Positions 1-8,301 of a DNA stretch of 32,443 bases are shown here, piece after piece. The notes under the pieces were generated by a model that was given only the letters and a program-made list of their open reading frames with translations, made no database searches and was not told the DNA's origin. Origin of the DNA: Acidimicrobiaceae bacterium (GTDB taxonomy: Bacteria; Actinomycetota; Acidimicrobiia; Acidimicrobiales; RAAP-2); the NCBI GenBank assembly GCA_003164275.1, contig PLSY01000023.1:16838-49280 (forward strand), in the 5' to 3' direction. Numbering within the stretch: position 1 is the stretch's first letter; every line of letters begins with the position of its first letter. The translations under genes and the position numbers were made by a program.

Positions 1-960
1 CACTCGTCAGTGCAGTGGATCACTTCGCCTGCCGGTTACGTGGCGGCAGGCGGCACGCAACTGCCCGGCTCCTACCCGACTCCCACCAAGGGGCCCGGCG
101 CCGGCTGCAAAATCGGATATATCTCACCGAGCAACGCCATCCCCGGGATCCAAGCAGAGATCAACGGGCTCACCGCGGTCGCCACACAGTTCGGCTGTGC
201 GGTGGTATCGAAGGATGGGCAACTCAATCCGCAGAACCAAGTGACCGGGATGCAGTCCCTCTTGAGCGAGGGAGTGGCGGCCATCGTTCTCGACCCTCTT
301 GACATTGGAGCCATGGCTGCGCCGATCCAGCAGGCGAACCAGAAGCACGTACCGGTGATCGTCGTCGACTCGCCGGCGAGCCCTACCGCAGCCAACGTCA
401 CCGGCACGATGAGCGACTACCTCCAGTCCCGGGACGCCACTGCCTACGCAGCCGCCAAGGCGGTGGCCGATGCTCACCCTGGAGCGTCGGTCGGGTTGGT
501 CTATCCGGCGTTCCCAGCCGGGAACCTCCAGTACCAGGTGCAACGGTTCCGGTACTGGTCCCAGAAGCTCGGGCTGACCGTAGTGGGCCAAGCGGACTCC
601 TCCAGCGATACTCCCACGGCCGATGCGCAGGCGGTCACCTCTTTGCTCCAGAAGCACAAGAACATTCAGGCCATCCTGACCTACAACGACACTGCCGCAG
701 AGGCTGCCGCTTCGGCTGCGCGCTCATTGGGCCTGAACAACATCCTCGTCACTGGGATCGACGGTGAACAAGGGGTGGTGGGATTGATCGAGCAGGGTCA
801 GGTGCTGATGACATGGGCCTACGACAACACGCTTAACGGTAAGAACGAAGGCACGGCTGCGATTGACGCCGCCGATGGCCTCCATATTCCGGCCAAGGTG
901 GCAGCTCCGGGTGCAATCATCGACAAGTCCAACGTGTCGTCGTACAAGCCGCAAGCGTAA
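1..960 (+). CDS. Sugar-type ABC transporter substrate-binding protein (5' partial)
   Basis: The frame is open from the first base of the window, so the N-terminus, including any signal peptide, lies outside. A GTG at 10 is the first possible start seen but is unlikely to be the real one. The 316 visible residues have the two-lobe fold pattern of the ribose-binding (Peripla_BP_4) family: an N-lobe beginning at KIGYISPSNAIPGIQAEI, a hinge-like segment with VPVIVVDSPAS, a run TYNDTAAEAAASAARSLGL, and the late signature VTGIDGEQGVVGLIEQGQV with WAYDN. It would bind a sugar or similar ligand outside the membrane and deliver it to the permease and double ATPase encoded just downstream. The ligand cannot be read from the sequence. 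The gap to the permease is 51 bp, consistent with one operon. Confidence 0.85.
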   Translation, partial: HSSVQWITSPAGYVAAGGTQLPGSYPTPTKGPGAGCKIGYISPSNAIPGIQAEINGLTAVATQFGCAVVSKDGQLNPQNQVTGMQSLLSEGVAAIVLDPLDIGAMAAPIQQANQKHVPVIVVDSPASPTAANVTGTMSDYLQSRDATAYAAAKAVADAHPGASVGLVYPAFPAGNLQYQVQRFRYWSQKLGLTVVGQADSSSDTPTADAQAVTSLLQKHKNIQAILTYNDTAAEAAASAARSLGLNNILVTGIDGEQGVVGLIEQGQVLMTWAYDNTLNGKNEGTAAIDAADGLHIPAKVAAPGAIIDKSNVSSYKPQA

Positions 961-1011
961 GCCTGTGTCGTTCTTCCAGTCTTTTCAGGAGCCCGCGTTC
1001 AGGGACGCCGA

Positions 1012-2106
1012 GTGAGCTCGGTGAAGGAGCACCGGGCCAACCCTGATGAGGAACAGGCGGCACCCGAAGAAGCGCGAGAGGTCGGAAGATACGCACCTGT
1101 CGCCCGACGGTTGTGGAAGTCGAGCCGCCACCTGATACCGGTGACCGTTCTGCTGGTTGCCATCGTGATCATGTTCTCGGTGTCAACGCCGTACTTCCTC
1201 ACCAGGAGCAACCTGATCATCCTGCTGACCAGCAACACCGCACTGTGGGTGGTCGCAATCGGCATGACAGCCGTGATGGTTTCGGGTGCCGTCGACCTGT
1301 CGGTCGGCGCCCTTGTGGCATTTCTTTCGATCTTGTTCGCCAAGTTGCTCGGCGTGCACGTGCCCGGGGTGCTGGCCCTACTCGTAACAGTCGTCGCTGG
1401 TGCCCTGATCGGCGGTCTTGTCAATGGATTGCTTATCGGTCGGTTGCGCCTCTCGTTCCTCTTGGTGACCCTTGCGTCACTGACGGCCTTCACCGGATTC
1501 GTGAATCTCTGGTCGGATACCAAGTCGATCCCAGTCAACTCCTCGGTAACCGACAGGATTGCTTTCGGTGACATCCTCGGGGTGAACACCTCGATCCTGA
1601 TCATGGTCGTTGTCTTCGTCGTGGCGTTGTTCGTGCAGACTCGAACCTATTTTGGACGTGACGTCTACGCGGTCGGCGGCAACCGGGTGGCGGCCAGGCT
1701 GGCGGGCATCAACTCGACAAAGGCCACCATTTCCGTGTTCGCGATCTCTGGAGGGGCAGCCGCGCTCGCAGCCATCGTGGAGATCGGTCGAACCAGTGCT
1801 GCCAGCCCCACTGTCGACAACAGCCTTCCCCTACAAGCCATCGCCTGCGTTCTCCTCGGTGGAGCCGCCATCAGTGGTGGATCTGGGGGCGTCGGCGGAA
1901 CCGCATTGGGAGCGCTGTTCCTCTCGACGTTGGGAAACGGGTTGAGCCTCACGAGCCTCTCGAGCTACTGGCAGGGCGTCGTCACCGGGGTCATCCTCGT
2001 CGGTGCCGTGTTACTCAACAGGCTGTCTGAAGGATCCCTACCCAAATTCTTGAGACGCCGCCGGCATGATCTGGCATCCACCGGGAGTCCAGGTCCAGGG
2101 TCATGA
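1012..2106 (+). CDS. CUT2/ribose-type ABC transporter permease
   Basis: This 364-residue membrane protein is of the BPD_transp_2 (RbsC/XylH) type. After a charged N-terminal tail of about 40 residues come roughly eight to ten hydrophobic segments, with the family region SGAVDLSVGALVAF (around residues 91-104) and a late QAIACVLLGGAAISGGSGGVGGT stretch that matches the conserved 'A-x-x-LGG-x-xxGGxG' region of RbsC-like permeases. The GTG start at 1012 is supported by AGGGA at 1001-1005. Its TGA stop overlaps the ATG of the ATPase gene (ATGA), indicating translational coupling. It forms the channel of the importer with the upstream binding protein. Confidence 0.9.
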   Translation: MSSVKEHRANPDEEQAAPEEAREVGRYAPVARRLWKSSRHLIPVTVLLVAIVIMFSVSTPYFLTRSNLIILLTSNTALWVVAIGMTAVMVSGAVDLSVGALVAFLSILFAKLLGVHVPGVLALLVTVVAGALIGGLVNGLLIGRLRLSFLLVTLASLTAFTGFVNLWSDTKSIPVNSSVTDRIAFGDILGVNTSILIMVVVFVVALFVQTRTYFGRDVYAVGGNRVAARLAGINSTKATISVFAISGGAAALAAIVEIGRTSAASPTVDNSLPLQAIACVLLGGAAISGGSGGVGGTALGALFLSTLGNGLSLTSLSSYWQGVVTGVILVGAVLLNRLSEGSLPKFLRRRRHDLASTGSPGPGS

Positions 2107-3671
2107 CACCGGGGGGATTCGCAGACGCCGATCCGGTATTGCTGCGAATGCACAACCTGTCAAAGCGGTTCGGAGGCGTCCACGCGCTCAGGAGCGCCAG
2201 TATGACGATCCCCGCGGCTGGCGCTGTACACGGCCTGATCGGCGAAAACGGATCGGGGAAATCCACGCTGCTCGGTCTCTTGTCGGGCCAGCTGAGCCCC
2301 GACGCCGGCGAGATCATCCTCGACGGAGAAGGTCTCACGCTGTCGTCGCCGAATCAGGCGCTGGCCCACGGCATTGCGACGGTCTCGCAGGAAGTCGCGT
2401 ACGCCCCTGATCTCACCGTGGCCGAGAACGTCCTAATGGGTCGACGCCTAGCCCACTCGTGGCGTGGCATCGACTGGCGCAGGAGCAGAACGAAGGCGGC
2501 GTCGATCCTCGGCAGCTTGGGTGTCGACCTGGATGTAGACCTCCTTGTTCGCGATCTGCGCCCTGACCAGCGCCAGATGGTGGAGATTGCACGGGCGCTC
2601 TCGATGAAGACGCGCATCCTGATCCTCGACGAGCCGACTAGTTCGCTCGACAGCAACGAGGCCCAGGGCCTTTTTGACGTGATTCGGAGCCTCAAGTCTC
2701 AGGGCGTCTCCATCGTCTTCGTTTCGCACCGGCTCGACGAGCTCTTTGCGGTATCCGACCACATCACGGTGCTCCGCGACGGGCGTACCGTAGCTGAGGG
2801 ACCCCTGGATCATTTCAGTCCGGACTCCGTTGTTGCCGCAATGGCCGGCGCGCGGGCCGCCCACGTGGCGGGGCCGGCGCCGGATGTCAGTACAACGGGA
2901 GCCGAGCGAAGTATCGCTCTGATGGTGGAGGGTCTGAGTTCCCCGCGAGCACTGGAAGGAGTGTCGCTGTCCGTGAATTCCGGCGAGATCGTCGGGCTCG
3001 CCGGCCAGCTCGGGTCAGGCAGAGGCGAACTCCTCGAGTGCATCTTCGGCTCGCGGGCCATGTCGGGCGGCACCATCATGGTTGACGGTCGACCACACCA
3101 ACCGTCAACGCCGCGGGCAGCCATCCGCTCTGGACTTGCCTACGTTCCTCCGGATCGCAAAGGGCAAGGGCTGGTTCTCTCGGGGAGCATCCGCTCCAAC
3201 CTGATGTCGGTTGCCAAGTGCGACCGCCACCGGCTGGGCATCCCCAACAGAAAGGCAGAGGATCGAGCGATTTCGGAGCTGGTTGCGCGTCTGAGAATTC
3301 GAATAGGCGACGTCGACGACCCTGTGAGCACGCTCAGCGGTGGGAACCAACAGAAGGTCGCCATCGGCAAGTGGCTCAGCCGAAGCCCTCGGGTCGTCAT
3401 GCTCGACGAACCAACTCGCGGTGTCGATGTCGCCGCCAAGGCAGAGGTGCACGACCTGCTGCGCGAGGCTGCCGCACACGGGGCGGCGGTAGTAGTGAGC
3501 TCCAGCGAGTTAACCGAACTCCTCAGCCTGTGCGATCGCATTCTGACAATGGTGCGGGGTCGGGTCGTTGACGATGCAAGCGTGGCGGGCGTCGACGAAG
3601 AGACGCTGATCCGACGCATGACTACGACGCAGGGCCTCTCGGACGCCCTCCCCCACGCGTCAGCCGGGTGA
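2103..3671 (+). CDS. CUT2-type sugar ABC transporter ATPase (two ABC domains)
   Basis: This 522-residue protein carries two tandem ABC domains, as in RbsA/XylG/MglA. Domain 1 has Walker A GENGSGKS (residues 47-54) and Walker B LILDEPTSSLD; its signature is degenerate (LRPDQRQMVEIARAL), which is usual for the first domain of this family. Domain 2 has the atypical P-loop GQLGSGRGE, a canonical LSGGNQQKVAIGKWL signature and VVMLDEPTRGVD. Length and domain order match the family. The ATG overlaps the permease stop by 4 bp. It powers import by the permease encoded at 1012-2106. It is the last gene of its operon; the next gene is convergent. Confidence 0.93.
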   Translation: MTPGGFADADPVLLRMHNLSKRFGGVHALRSASMTIPAAGAVHGLIGENGSGKSTLLGLLSGQLSPDAGEIILDGEGLTLSSPNQALAHGIATVSQEVAYAPDLTVAENVLMGRRLAHSWRGIDWRRSRTKAASILGSLGVDLDVDLLVRDLRPDQRQMVEIARALSMKTRILILDEPTSSLDSNEAQGLFDVIRSLKSQGVSIVFVSHRLDELFAVSDHITVLRDGRTVAEGPLDHFSPDSVVAAMAGARAAHVAGPAPDVSTTGAERSIALMVEGLSSPRALEGVSLSVNSGEIVGLAGQLGSGRGELLECIFGSRAMSGGTIMVDGRPHQPSTPRAAIRSGLAYVPPDRKGQGLVLSGSIRSNLMSVAKCDRHRLGIPNRKAEDRAISELVARLRIRIGDVDDPVSTLSGGNQQKVAIGKWLSRSPRVVMLDEPTRGVDVAAKAEVHDLLREAAAHGAAVVVSSSELTELLSLCDRILTMVRGRVVDDASVAGVDEETLIRRMTTTQGLSDALPHASAG

Positions 3672-3679
3672 GGGCCACT

Positions 3680-3692
3680 CGCACCTGGTGCG
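3680..3692. repeat. Short inverted repeat between convergent genes
   Basis: CGCACC-T-GGTGCG is a perfect 6-bp inverted repeat nine bases after the ATPase stop, in the 71-bp gap between convergent genes. There is no T-run after it on either strand, so it is at most a weak terminator element. Confidence 0.3.
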
Positions 3693-3742
3693 CCGCGTCG
3701 GTGGCGGAGTCGCCGGTGCAGGTGGATGTCTCGGAATAGAAA

Positions 3743-4279
3743 TCAGGTTGGCAGATCCTCGGTGTGCAGGAGCTGTCGATACATCCCGCGGAAGTAGACC
3801 AGCGGCTGCGAAGGCCTTCCGGGCCGCAGATCGAGCACACGTCCGATTGCGATCTCGTGGTCGCCGGCGTCATGTATCTCGTAAAGGGAACATTCGATAT
3901 AGGCGATGCAGCCGTCGAGAATCGGCAGCCCGTCTGGATTCGAAGTCCAACCGACGCCTTCGAACTTCGGACCACCAGATACAGCGAACCTTTGGCAAAG
4001 CTCTTGCTGGTCGTCTCCGAGCACATTCACGCAGAATGTACCGACCTGCCGGATCGAAGGCCATGTAGTCGAGGACTTTGATGGGCAGAACAGCACCAAT
4101 GGCGGATCAAGAGAAAGAGCCGAGAAGGATTGGGCTGTGAAGCCGATCGGTCCACTGGCATCTGCACAGGTCACGATGACAAGCCCGGTAGCGAAATGGC
4201 CCAGCACCGACCGAAATGAAGTGGGGTCAGTTGACGGGCGCCCGCCCTCTTCGTCCCCCGATGTACCACCCGGGCTCAT
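3743..4279 (-). CDS. Flavin reductase component of a two-component monooxygenase
   Basis: This 178-residue protein belongs to the flavin-reductase-like (HpaC/HsaB/GraA-type) family. Core features seen are FRSVLGHFATGLVIVTCAD, the flavin-site region GFTAQSFSALSLDPPLVLFC, then PSKSSTTWP and FCVNVLGDDQQELCQRFA. It would use NAD(P)H to reduce FMN or FAD, which diffuses to a separate oxygenase subunit. No oxygenase lies in its own operon; the only plausible partner in the window is the acyl-CoA-dehydrogenase-like oxygenase at 16759-18003. In resorcinol catabolism (GraA/GraD) such a pair makes hydroxyquinol, which fits the upstream hydroxyquinol dioxygenase. It is the last gene of the minus-strand operon, 8 bp after that dioxygenase, with no clear ribosome binding site, so coupling is likely. 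Confidence 0.88.
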   Translation of the reverse strand: MSPGGTSGDEEGGRPSTDPTSFRSVLGHFATGLVIVTCADASGPIGFTAQSFSALSLDPPLVLFCPSKSSTTWPSIRQVGTFCVNVLGDDQQELCQRFAVSGGPKFEGVGWTSNPDGLPILDGCIAYIECSLYEIHDAGDHEIAIGRVLDLRPGRPSQPLVYFRGMYRQLLHTEDLPT

Positions 4280-4287
4280 GGGTGCAC

Positions 4288-5175
4288 TCAGTCCGACTCA
4301 GCCGAGTCGGACTCGGTCGGGGAACTTCCGGCGACTGAGCGTTCATGGGAATCGTCGAGTGTGACGTCGAACGTGGTTGCAAGTATCCCCGAACTGTCGG
4401 GCAGAAAGCTTCGAAGGAGTGAGGCTCGGACTCCGAACACCGCATCATCATTGAGGTACGCGCTCTCGCGGTCGAACAGGTGGGTAATGAGGGGCTTGTA
4501 TCCATCAAAGCTGAACCAGAGGTGGGTGTGGCCGGGACGCCACCAGTTCCTACCGTTGTCCTTCAGAAGCTTTCCGGCTGGTCCGTCGTCCGGGATGGGG
4601 TAGGGAGTTGGGCGGATGGTAAGGATCTCGTATCTGCCGTCGGCATCGGTTCGGTAGATGCCCCTCAGGTTGTCGGCAGATTGGACCCCTGGCTGCTGGC
4701 AGGCATAGAAGCCCGAGGACGAGTTCTGCCAGGTGTCGATGTTGACTCCGGCCAGAGGATTACCGCGCAGGTCCGTCACTCTCCCGCGGATAGCGACTCG
4801 ATCCCCGGGGTCGTCGTCCTCGAGCATGGACTCACCGTTGGCTCTCTCGGGTGAACCGGGTACAAAGAATGGGCCGAGGACGGTGTTCTCAGTGGCATCC
4901 GCGGAGCTTTGCTGCGTGACCCTCTCGACGAGGGTGCTCACGCCGAGGGTGTCACTGAGGAGGACGAACTCTTGCCTGGTGTCACTGCAGATCTGGCCCA
5001 CAGCGGTGAGGAACTCTATGGCCGCGGCCCATTCGTGGCGCTGTAGTTGCACGTCTTCCACAAATGCATGGAGGTGCCGTATGGCTCCTCGGGTGATCTC
5101 TGCCAATCGTGGATTTGGAGAGTGCTCGTATCGTCTCAGCACTTCATCGAGGAGTATGGCGTTCTCATCTGACAT
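4288..5175 (-). CDS. Hydroxyquinol 1,2-dioxygenase
   Basis: An intradiol ring-cleavage dioxygenase that converts hydroxyquinol (1,2,4-trihydroxybenzene) to maleylacetate. The 295-residue protein has the all-helical dioxygenase N-domain (about 1-100), then the beta core with GPFFVPGSPE and RGRVTDLRGNPLAGVNIDTW. The expected Fe(III) ligands are visible: Tyr157 (GFYACQ), Tyr192 (RPTPYPIP), His216 and His218 (RPGHTH). I chose the ATG at 5175 because GAGGGA sits 9 bases upstream; a longer frame from a GTG at 5220 lacks a ribosome binding site. The C-terminus ends in an acidic, serine-rich tail (SPTESDSAESD) whose DNA forms overlapping inverted repeats. It follows the thiolase by 68 bp in the same operon. 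It could accept other catechols, but the neighbouring maleylacetate reductase supports hydroxyquinol. Confidence 0.9.
   Translation of the reverse strand: MSDENAILLDEVLRRYEHSPNPRLAEITRGAIRHLHAFVEDVQLQRHEWAAAIEFLTAVGQICSDTRQEFVLLSDTLGVSTLVERVTQQSSADATENTVLGPFFVPGSPERANGESMLEDDDPGDRVAIRGRVTDLRGNPLAGVNIDTWQNSSSGFYACQQPGVQSADNLRGIYRTDADGRYEILTIRPTPYPIPDDGPAGKLLKDNGRNWWRPGHTHLWFSFDGYKPLITHLFDRESAYLNDDAVFGVRASLLRSFLPDSSGILATTFDVTLDDSHERSVAGSSPTESDSAESD
4293..4316. repeat. Overlapping inverted repeats at the dioxygenase/reductase junction
   Basis: CCGACTC (4293-4299) pairs with GAGTCGG (4304-4310) across a 4-nt loop, and CCGAGTC (4302-4308) pairs with GACTCGG (4310-4316). The two hairpins are mutually exclusive. 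They lie in the last codons of the hydroxyquinol dioxygenase, 14 to 37 bases before the flavin reductase start, and might tune expression of the reductase. There is no T-run, so a simple terminator is unlikely. Confidence 0.45.
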
Positions 5176-5243
5176 CAAATCACGTCCCTCACTTCGGAGA
5201 CCTTTCTGTAGCAGAGCCACCTACTCATGCGTAATGGCGTGGC

Positions 5244-6428
5244 TCAGCTGAGGTTCTCGATGACAACAGCGATCCCCTGGCCGACGCCGATGCACATGGT
5301 GGCCAGGCCGTAGCGACCTCCGGACCGCTGCAGTCGGTGGCAGAGGGTTGTCAGGACACGGGCCCCGCTACAGCCGATCGGGTGCCCGATGGCTATCGCC
5401 CCTCCCTGCGTATTGAGCGTGCTCGGGTCCAACTCGGGAAGCTCGCGCATGCAGGCGATGCTCTGTGCGGCAAATGCCTCGTTGAGTTCGACGGCTGATA
5501 TCTGGCCCCAGGTCAGAGAGGCTCGACGAAGCGCGGTCGTGGACGCTTGGACGGGACCCAGGCCGAAATGGTGCGGCTCGACGCCACTGGTGGCGCGCGA
5601 CACGATACGGGCGAGCGGTGCGGTACCGAGTCGTTCGGCCCCTTCCTCCGAGGTGATCAGCAGTGCAGCAGCCCCGTCGTTCATGGGTGAGGAGTTCCCG
5701 GCGGTCACCGAACCGTTCGGTCGGAATACCGGTTTCAGCCGCCCCAGCGCCTCGAGGGAGGTGTCGGGGCGGATGCACTCGTCCCGCCGTAACCCGGTCT
5801 CGGTCATGCAGACGGTCTCGCGGTCGAACAATCCGTTGTCCCATGCCTCGGCCGCCCGGCGATGGGATTCGAGGGCGAAACGATCCTGCTCGTCGCGCGA
5901 GATTGCGTGTCTGTCCACCAGGATCTCGGTGGCCTCGCCCAGACTGACGGTCCACTCTGCCGGCATCTGTGGGTTCACCATACGCCAGCCAAGGGTGGTG
6001 CTCCACAGTTTCTCGTGGCCGCTCGGAAATGCCTTGGATGGCTTCTGGAGCACCCAGGGGGCTCGAGTCATGCTCTCTACTCCGGCGGCGATGGCGATGG
6101 AAGCATCGCCCACCTCGACCGCCCTCGAAGTGTCGAGCACCGCTTCGAGGCCACTACCGCAAAGGCGGTTGACGGTGGCGCCAGGCACCGTGGTGGGGTA
6201 GCCGGCCAGCAGCGCTGCCATTCGCGCCACGTTGCGGTTGTCTTCTCCCGAGCCATTGGAGTTACCGGCGTAGATTTCGTCCACCTCCGCCGGATCAAGC
6301 TGGGGATTGCGCTCCAAAATGGCTCGCAGCGTCCAAGCCAGGAGGTCGTCGGGTCTGACATCGGCCAGAGCGCCACCGATGCGGCCAATAGGGGTGCGGG
6401 CGGCGTCAACTATGTACGATCCGGTCAT
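5244..6428 (-). CDS. pcaF: 3-oxoadipyl-CoA thiolase (acetyl-CoA acyltransferase)
   Basis: This 394-residue thiolase would cleave 3-oxoadipyl-CoA with CoA to succinyl-CoA and acetyl-CoA, the last step of the pathway encoded by this operon. The nucleophilic cysteine is Cys90 (VNRLCGSGLEAV), with His349 (AIGHPIGCSGAR) and Cys379 (MCIGVGQG) completing the active site. The CIGVGQG form of the last motif is typical of the PcaF/PaaJ subgroup rather than of acetoacetyl-CoA thiolases. Length is normal. The ATG overlaps the stop of the maleylacetate reductase gene (ATGA). The substrate assignment rests on the motif and on the neighbouring CoA-transferase and maleylacetate reductase genes. Confidence 0.92.
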   Translation of the reverse strand: MTGSYIVDAARTPIGRIGGALADVRPDDLLAWTLRAILERNPQLDPAEVDEIYAGNSNGSGEDNRNVARMAALLAGYPTTVPGATVNRLCGSGLEAVLDTSRAVEVGDASIAIAAGVESMTRAPWVLQKPSKAFPSGHEKLWSTTLGWRMVNPQMPAEWTVSLGEATEILVDRHAISRDEQDRFALESHRRAAEAWDNGLFDRETVCMTETGLRRDECIRPDTSLEALGRLKPVFRPNGSVTAGNSSPMNDGAAALLITSEEGAERLGTAPLARIVSRATSGVEPHHFGLGPVQASTTALRRASLTWGQISAVELNEAFAAQSIACMRELPELDPSTLNTQGGAIAIGHPIGCSGARVLTTLCHRLQRSGGRYGLATMCIGVGQGIAVVIENLS

Positions 6429-7537
6429 GGTGATACCTGCCTGTCGGGCAGTGGGTACACGGAGGATGAAGGCCGGCTGCCCTCGAAGGCCGCCTCGAGC
6501 AGTCGGAGGACATCGGCCGAGGTGACCGGCCGAGGGTTGACGCCTGGGTCGACTGCCGCCGCGACCTCGGACAGGTCCGCACTCGTCAAGGAGCCCTGAG
6601 AGCTTTTCAGGTCAGCCAGGCGGGTGGGCGCGCCGGTGACTATGGCAAGGTCCCAGAGAGCCTCAGCCTCGCTCCCGGGGGGCACCTCGAGGGCGGACGC
6701 CAAGCGGGCCATTGTTCCGGGGATGGCTGGTGCGTTGAAGGCGAGCACGTGAGGCAGAACGACGGAATGGGTATCGGCGTGGGTCAGGTCGAACATGCCT
6801 CCCAGGACGTGGCAGATCTTGTGGTGCAGGCCGGTGGCGGTCCACCCGAGTGCCATGCCGGCCATCGCGGCACCGAGGAGGAGTTGGCTCCGTGCCTCGG
6901 GGTCCGAAGGTCTGGCCCGTACCGCTGGGAGGGAGGCGTGTATGTGTCGGACGCTCTCTATCGCCACTGAAGATGCGAACGGGTTGGAGCCAGGGGCCCA
7001 CAGGGCTTCGATCGAGTGTGCCAGCGCGTTGAACGCAGATGGAACGGAGATCTCGATGGGCAGCCCGAGGGTGAGGCCGGGGTCGTAGAGCACGACCTGA
7101 GGTCGCACCCTTGGATCGTCCCCGGTCTCCTTGTGGTGGTCGCCTGTCAGGCCATAGATGGCCGTCTGCTCGCTGCCCGAGTAGGTGGTTGGCACCGCCA
7201 GGAGCGGTACGCCGTGGGTCAGTGCGATTGCCTTGCCCAGCCCGATCGCTGACCCACCGCCGACGCACACGATGGCGTCGATCGCCGCGTTGTCTGCCGC
7301 TTCCCTGGCATCCTGCGCCAGGGGAACCGGTACGTGTTGGGCAACTCGACTCCACCGTAGGGCCAATCTGTCGTCGAGTTGAGCTGCGATCGCGTCGGCA
7401 GCTTCGGTGGCGGCGCCCCCGTGAACGAGCATCACCCGCCGAGCTCCGAGGCCCTCGATTTCGCTACGGACTCGTTGATGGGAGCCGGCTCCGAAGATGG
7501 TGCGCGAGTTGAAGGAGTTGAAGGCGAACGATTCCAC
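6425..7537 (-). CDS. hapF: Maleylacetate reductase
   Basis: A 370-residue iron-alcohol-dehydrogenase-fold enzyme reducing maleylacetate to 3-oxoadipate with NAD(P)H. Seen are the nucleotide-binding VGGGSAIGLGKAIAL (residues 93-99 carry GGGSAIG), the maleylacetate-reductase hallmark PTTYSGSE (116-123) followed by YGLTGDHHKETG, ALAHSIEALWAPGSNP, HHKICHVLGGMFDLTHADTH and VVLPHVLAFNAPAIP. These match the maleylacetate reductase branch (MacA/PnpF/HapF) rather than general alcohol dehydrogenases. The start is a GTG at 7537 overlapping the CoA-transferase beta stop (TAGTG). The enzyme sits where hydroquinone- and hydroxyquinol-derived maleylacetate converge. Confidence 0.93.
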   Translation of the reverse strand: MESFAFNSFNSRTIFGAGSHQRVRSEIEGLGARRVMLVHGGAATEAADAIAAQLDDRLALRWSRVAQHVPVPLAQDAREAADNAAIDAIVCVGGGSAIGLGKAIALTHGVPLLAVPTTYSGSEQTAIYGLTGDHHKETGDDPRVRPQVVLYDPGLTLGLPIEISVPSAFNALAHSIEALWAPGSNPFASSVAIESVRHIHASLPAVRARPSDPEARSQLLLGAAMAGMALGWTATGLHHKICHVLGGMFDLTHADTHSVVLPHVLAFNAPAIPGTMARLASALEVPPGSEAEALWDLAIVTGAPTRLADLKSSQGSLTSADLSEVAAAVDPGVNPRPVTSADVLRLLEAAFEGSRPSSSVYPLPDRQVSP

Positions 7538-8301
7538 TAGGCCATCTCGAGTTGCCTGAGCGCCTGGAGTTCTGAGCTTGAGGGCGGGTCGATCGTGACG
7601 ACCGATTCAGCGAACTTCAGGGCCCATCCGGTGGCCGAAGATACCTGGTCCCGGGTGACCCCGGGTTGTACGGCCACCATGGTCAGTTCACTGCTGGAAG
7701 GGTCGGGCTCAAGGATACCGAGGTCGGTGATGACCCAACGCGGGCCCTCGCCAAGCAGCCCGAAGCGCTGACGGTCTCCCGGGCCGGAGCCGTGCCCGAC
7801 CGAAGTCCGGAAATCGCATCGCTCCACGAACGAGCGAACCGATTGTCGCATGATCACCATCACCTGCTTGGCCGAAGCTGCGATCTCAGGTGCGCCGCCT
7901 GCGCCCGGGAGGCGCGTCGTGGGATTGTCGTAGTTGCCGATCACGGTGGAGTTGATGTTCGCGAACTTGTCGATCTGGGCGCCGCCGAGGAATCCGACGT
8001 CGATTCGTCCGGCCTGGAGCCAGTAGGCGAAGGTCTCCGGAATGCTGATCAACGCGTCGGCGGTTTCGGCCAACTCGCCGTCTCCAATGCTGAGCGGGAG
8101 ATTCGAAGGTTTGGAACCTATGCAACCGGATTCGTACACGAGCACAGGGGGCGGGGAGTACAGCTTCCGCGCCAGGTTGGCGGCGGCTGAGGGAAGGCCA
8201 ATGCCGACGAAGCACACCGGATGGCCGGCGCTGGCCAAGCGTCCAAGCCGACGGGCGGCGCTGACGATCATCAACTCTTCTGAGCTGTAGGACTCAGGCA
8301 T
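7537..8301 (-). CDS. catJ: 3-oxoadipate CoA-transferase, subunit B
   Basis: A 254-residue family I CoA-transferase beta subunit. It has CFVGIGLPSAAANLAR, the active-site glutamate region LVYESGCIGSKP (Glu57), PLSIGDGELAETAD, YWLQAGRIDVGFLGGAQIDKF, NINSTVIGNYDNPTTRLPG and GAGGAPEIAASAKQV. The pattern is that of CatJ from chloroaromatic-degrading pseudomonads; actinobacterial IpdB proteins are similar, so the family alone does not fix the substrate. The adjacent maleylacetate reductase and PcaF-type thiolase make 3-oxoadipate the likely acceptor, with succinyl-CoA as donor. The gene overlaps the subunit A gene by 8 bp, as expected for an obligate heteromer. Confidence 0.9.
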   Translation of the reverse strand: MPESYSSEELMIVSAARRLGRLASAGHPVCFVGIGLPSAAANLARKLYSPPPVLVYESGCIGSKPSNLPLSIGDGELAETADALISIPETFAYWLQAGRIDVGFLGGAQIDKFANINSTVIGNYDNPTTRLPGAGGAPEIAASAKQVMVIMRQSVRSFVERCDFRTSVGHGSGPGDRQRFGLLGEGPRWVITDLGILEPDPSSSELTMVAVQPGVTRDQVSSATGWALKFAESVVTIDPPSSSELQALRQLEMA

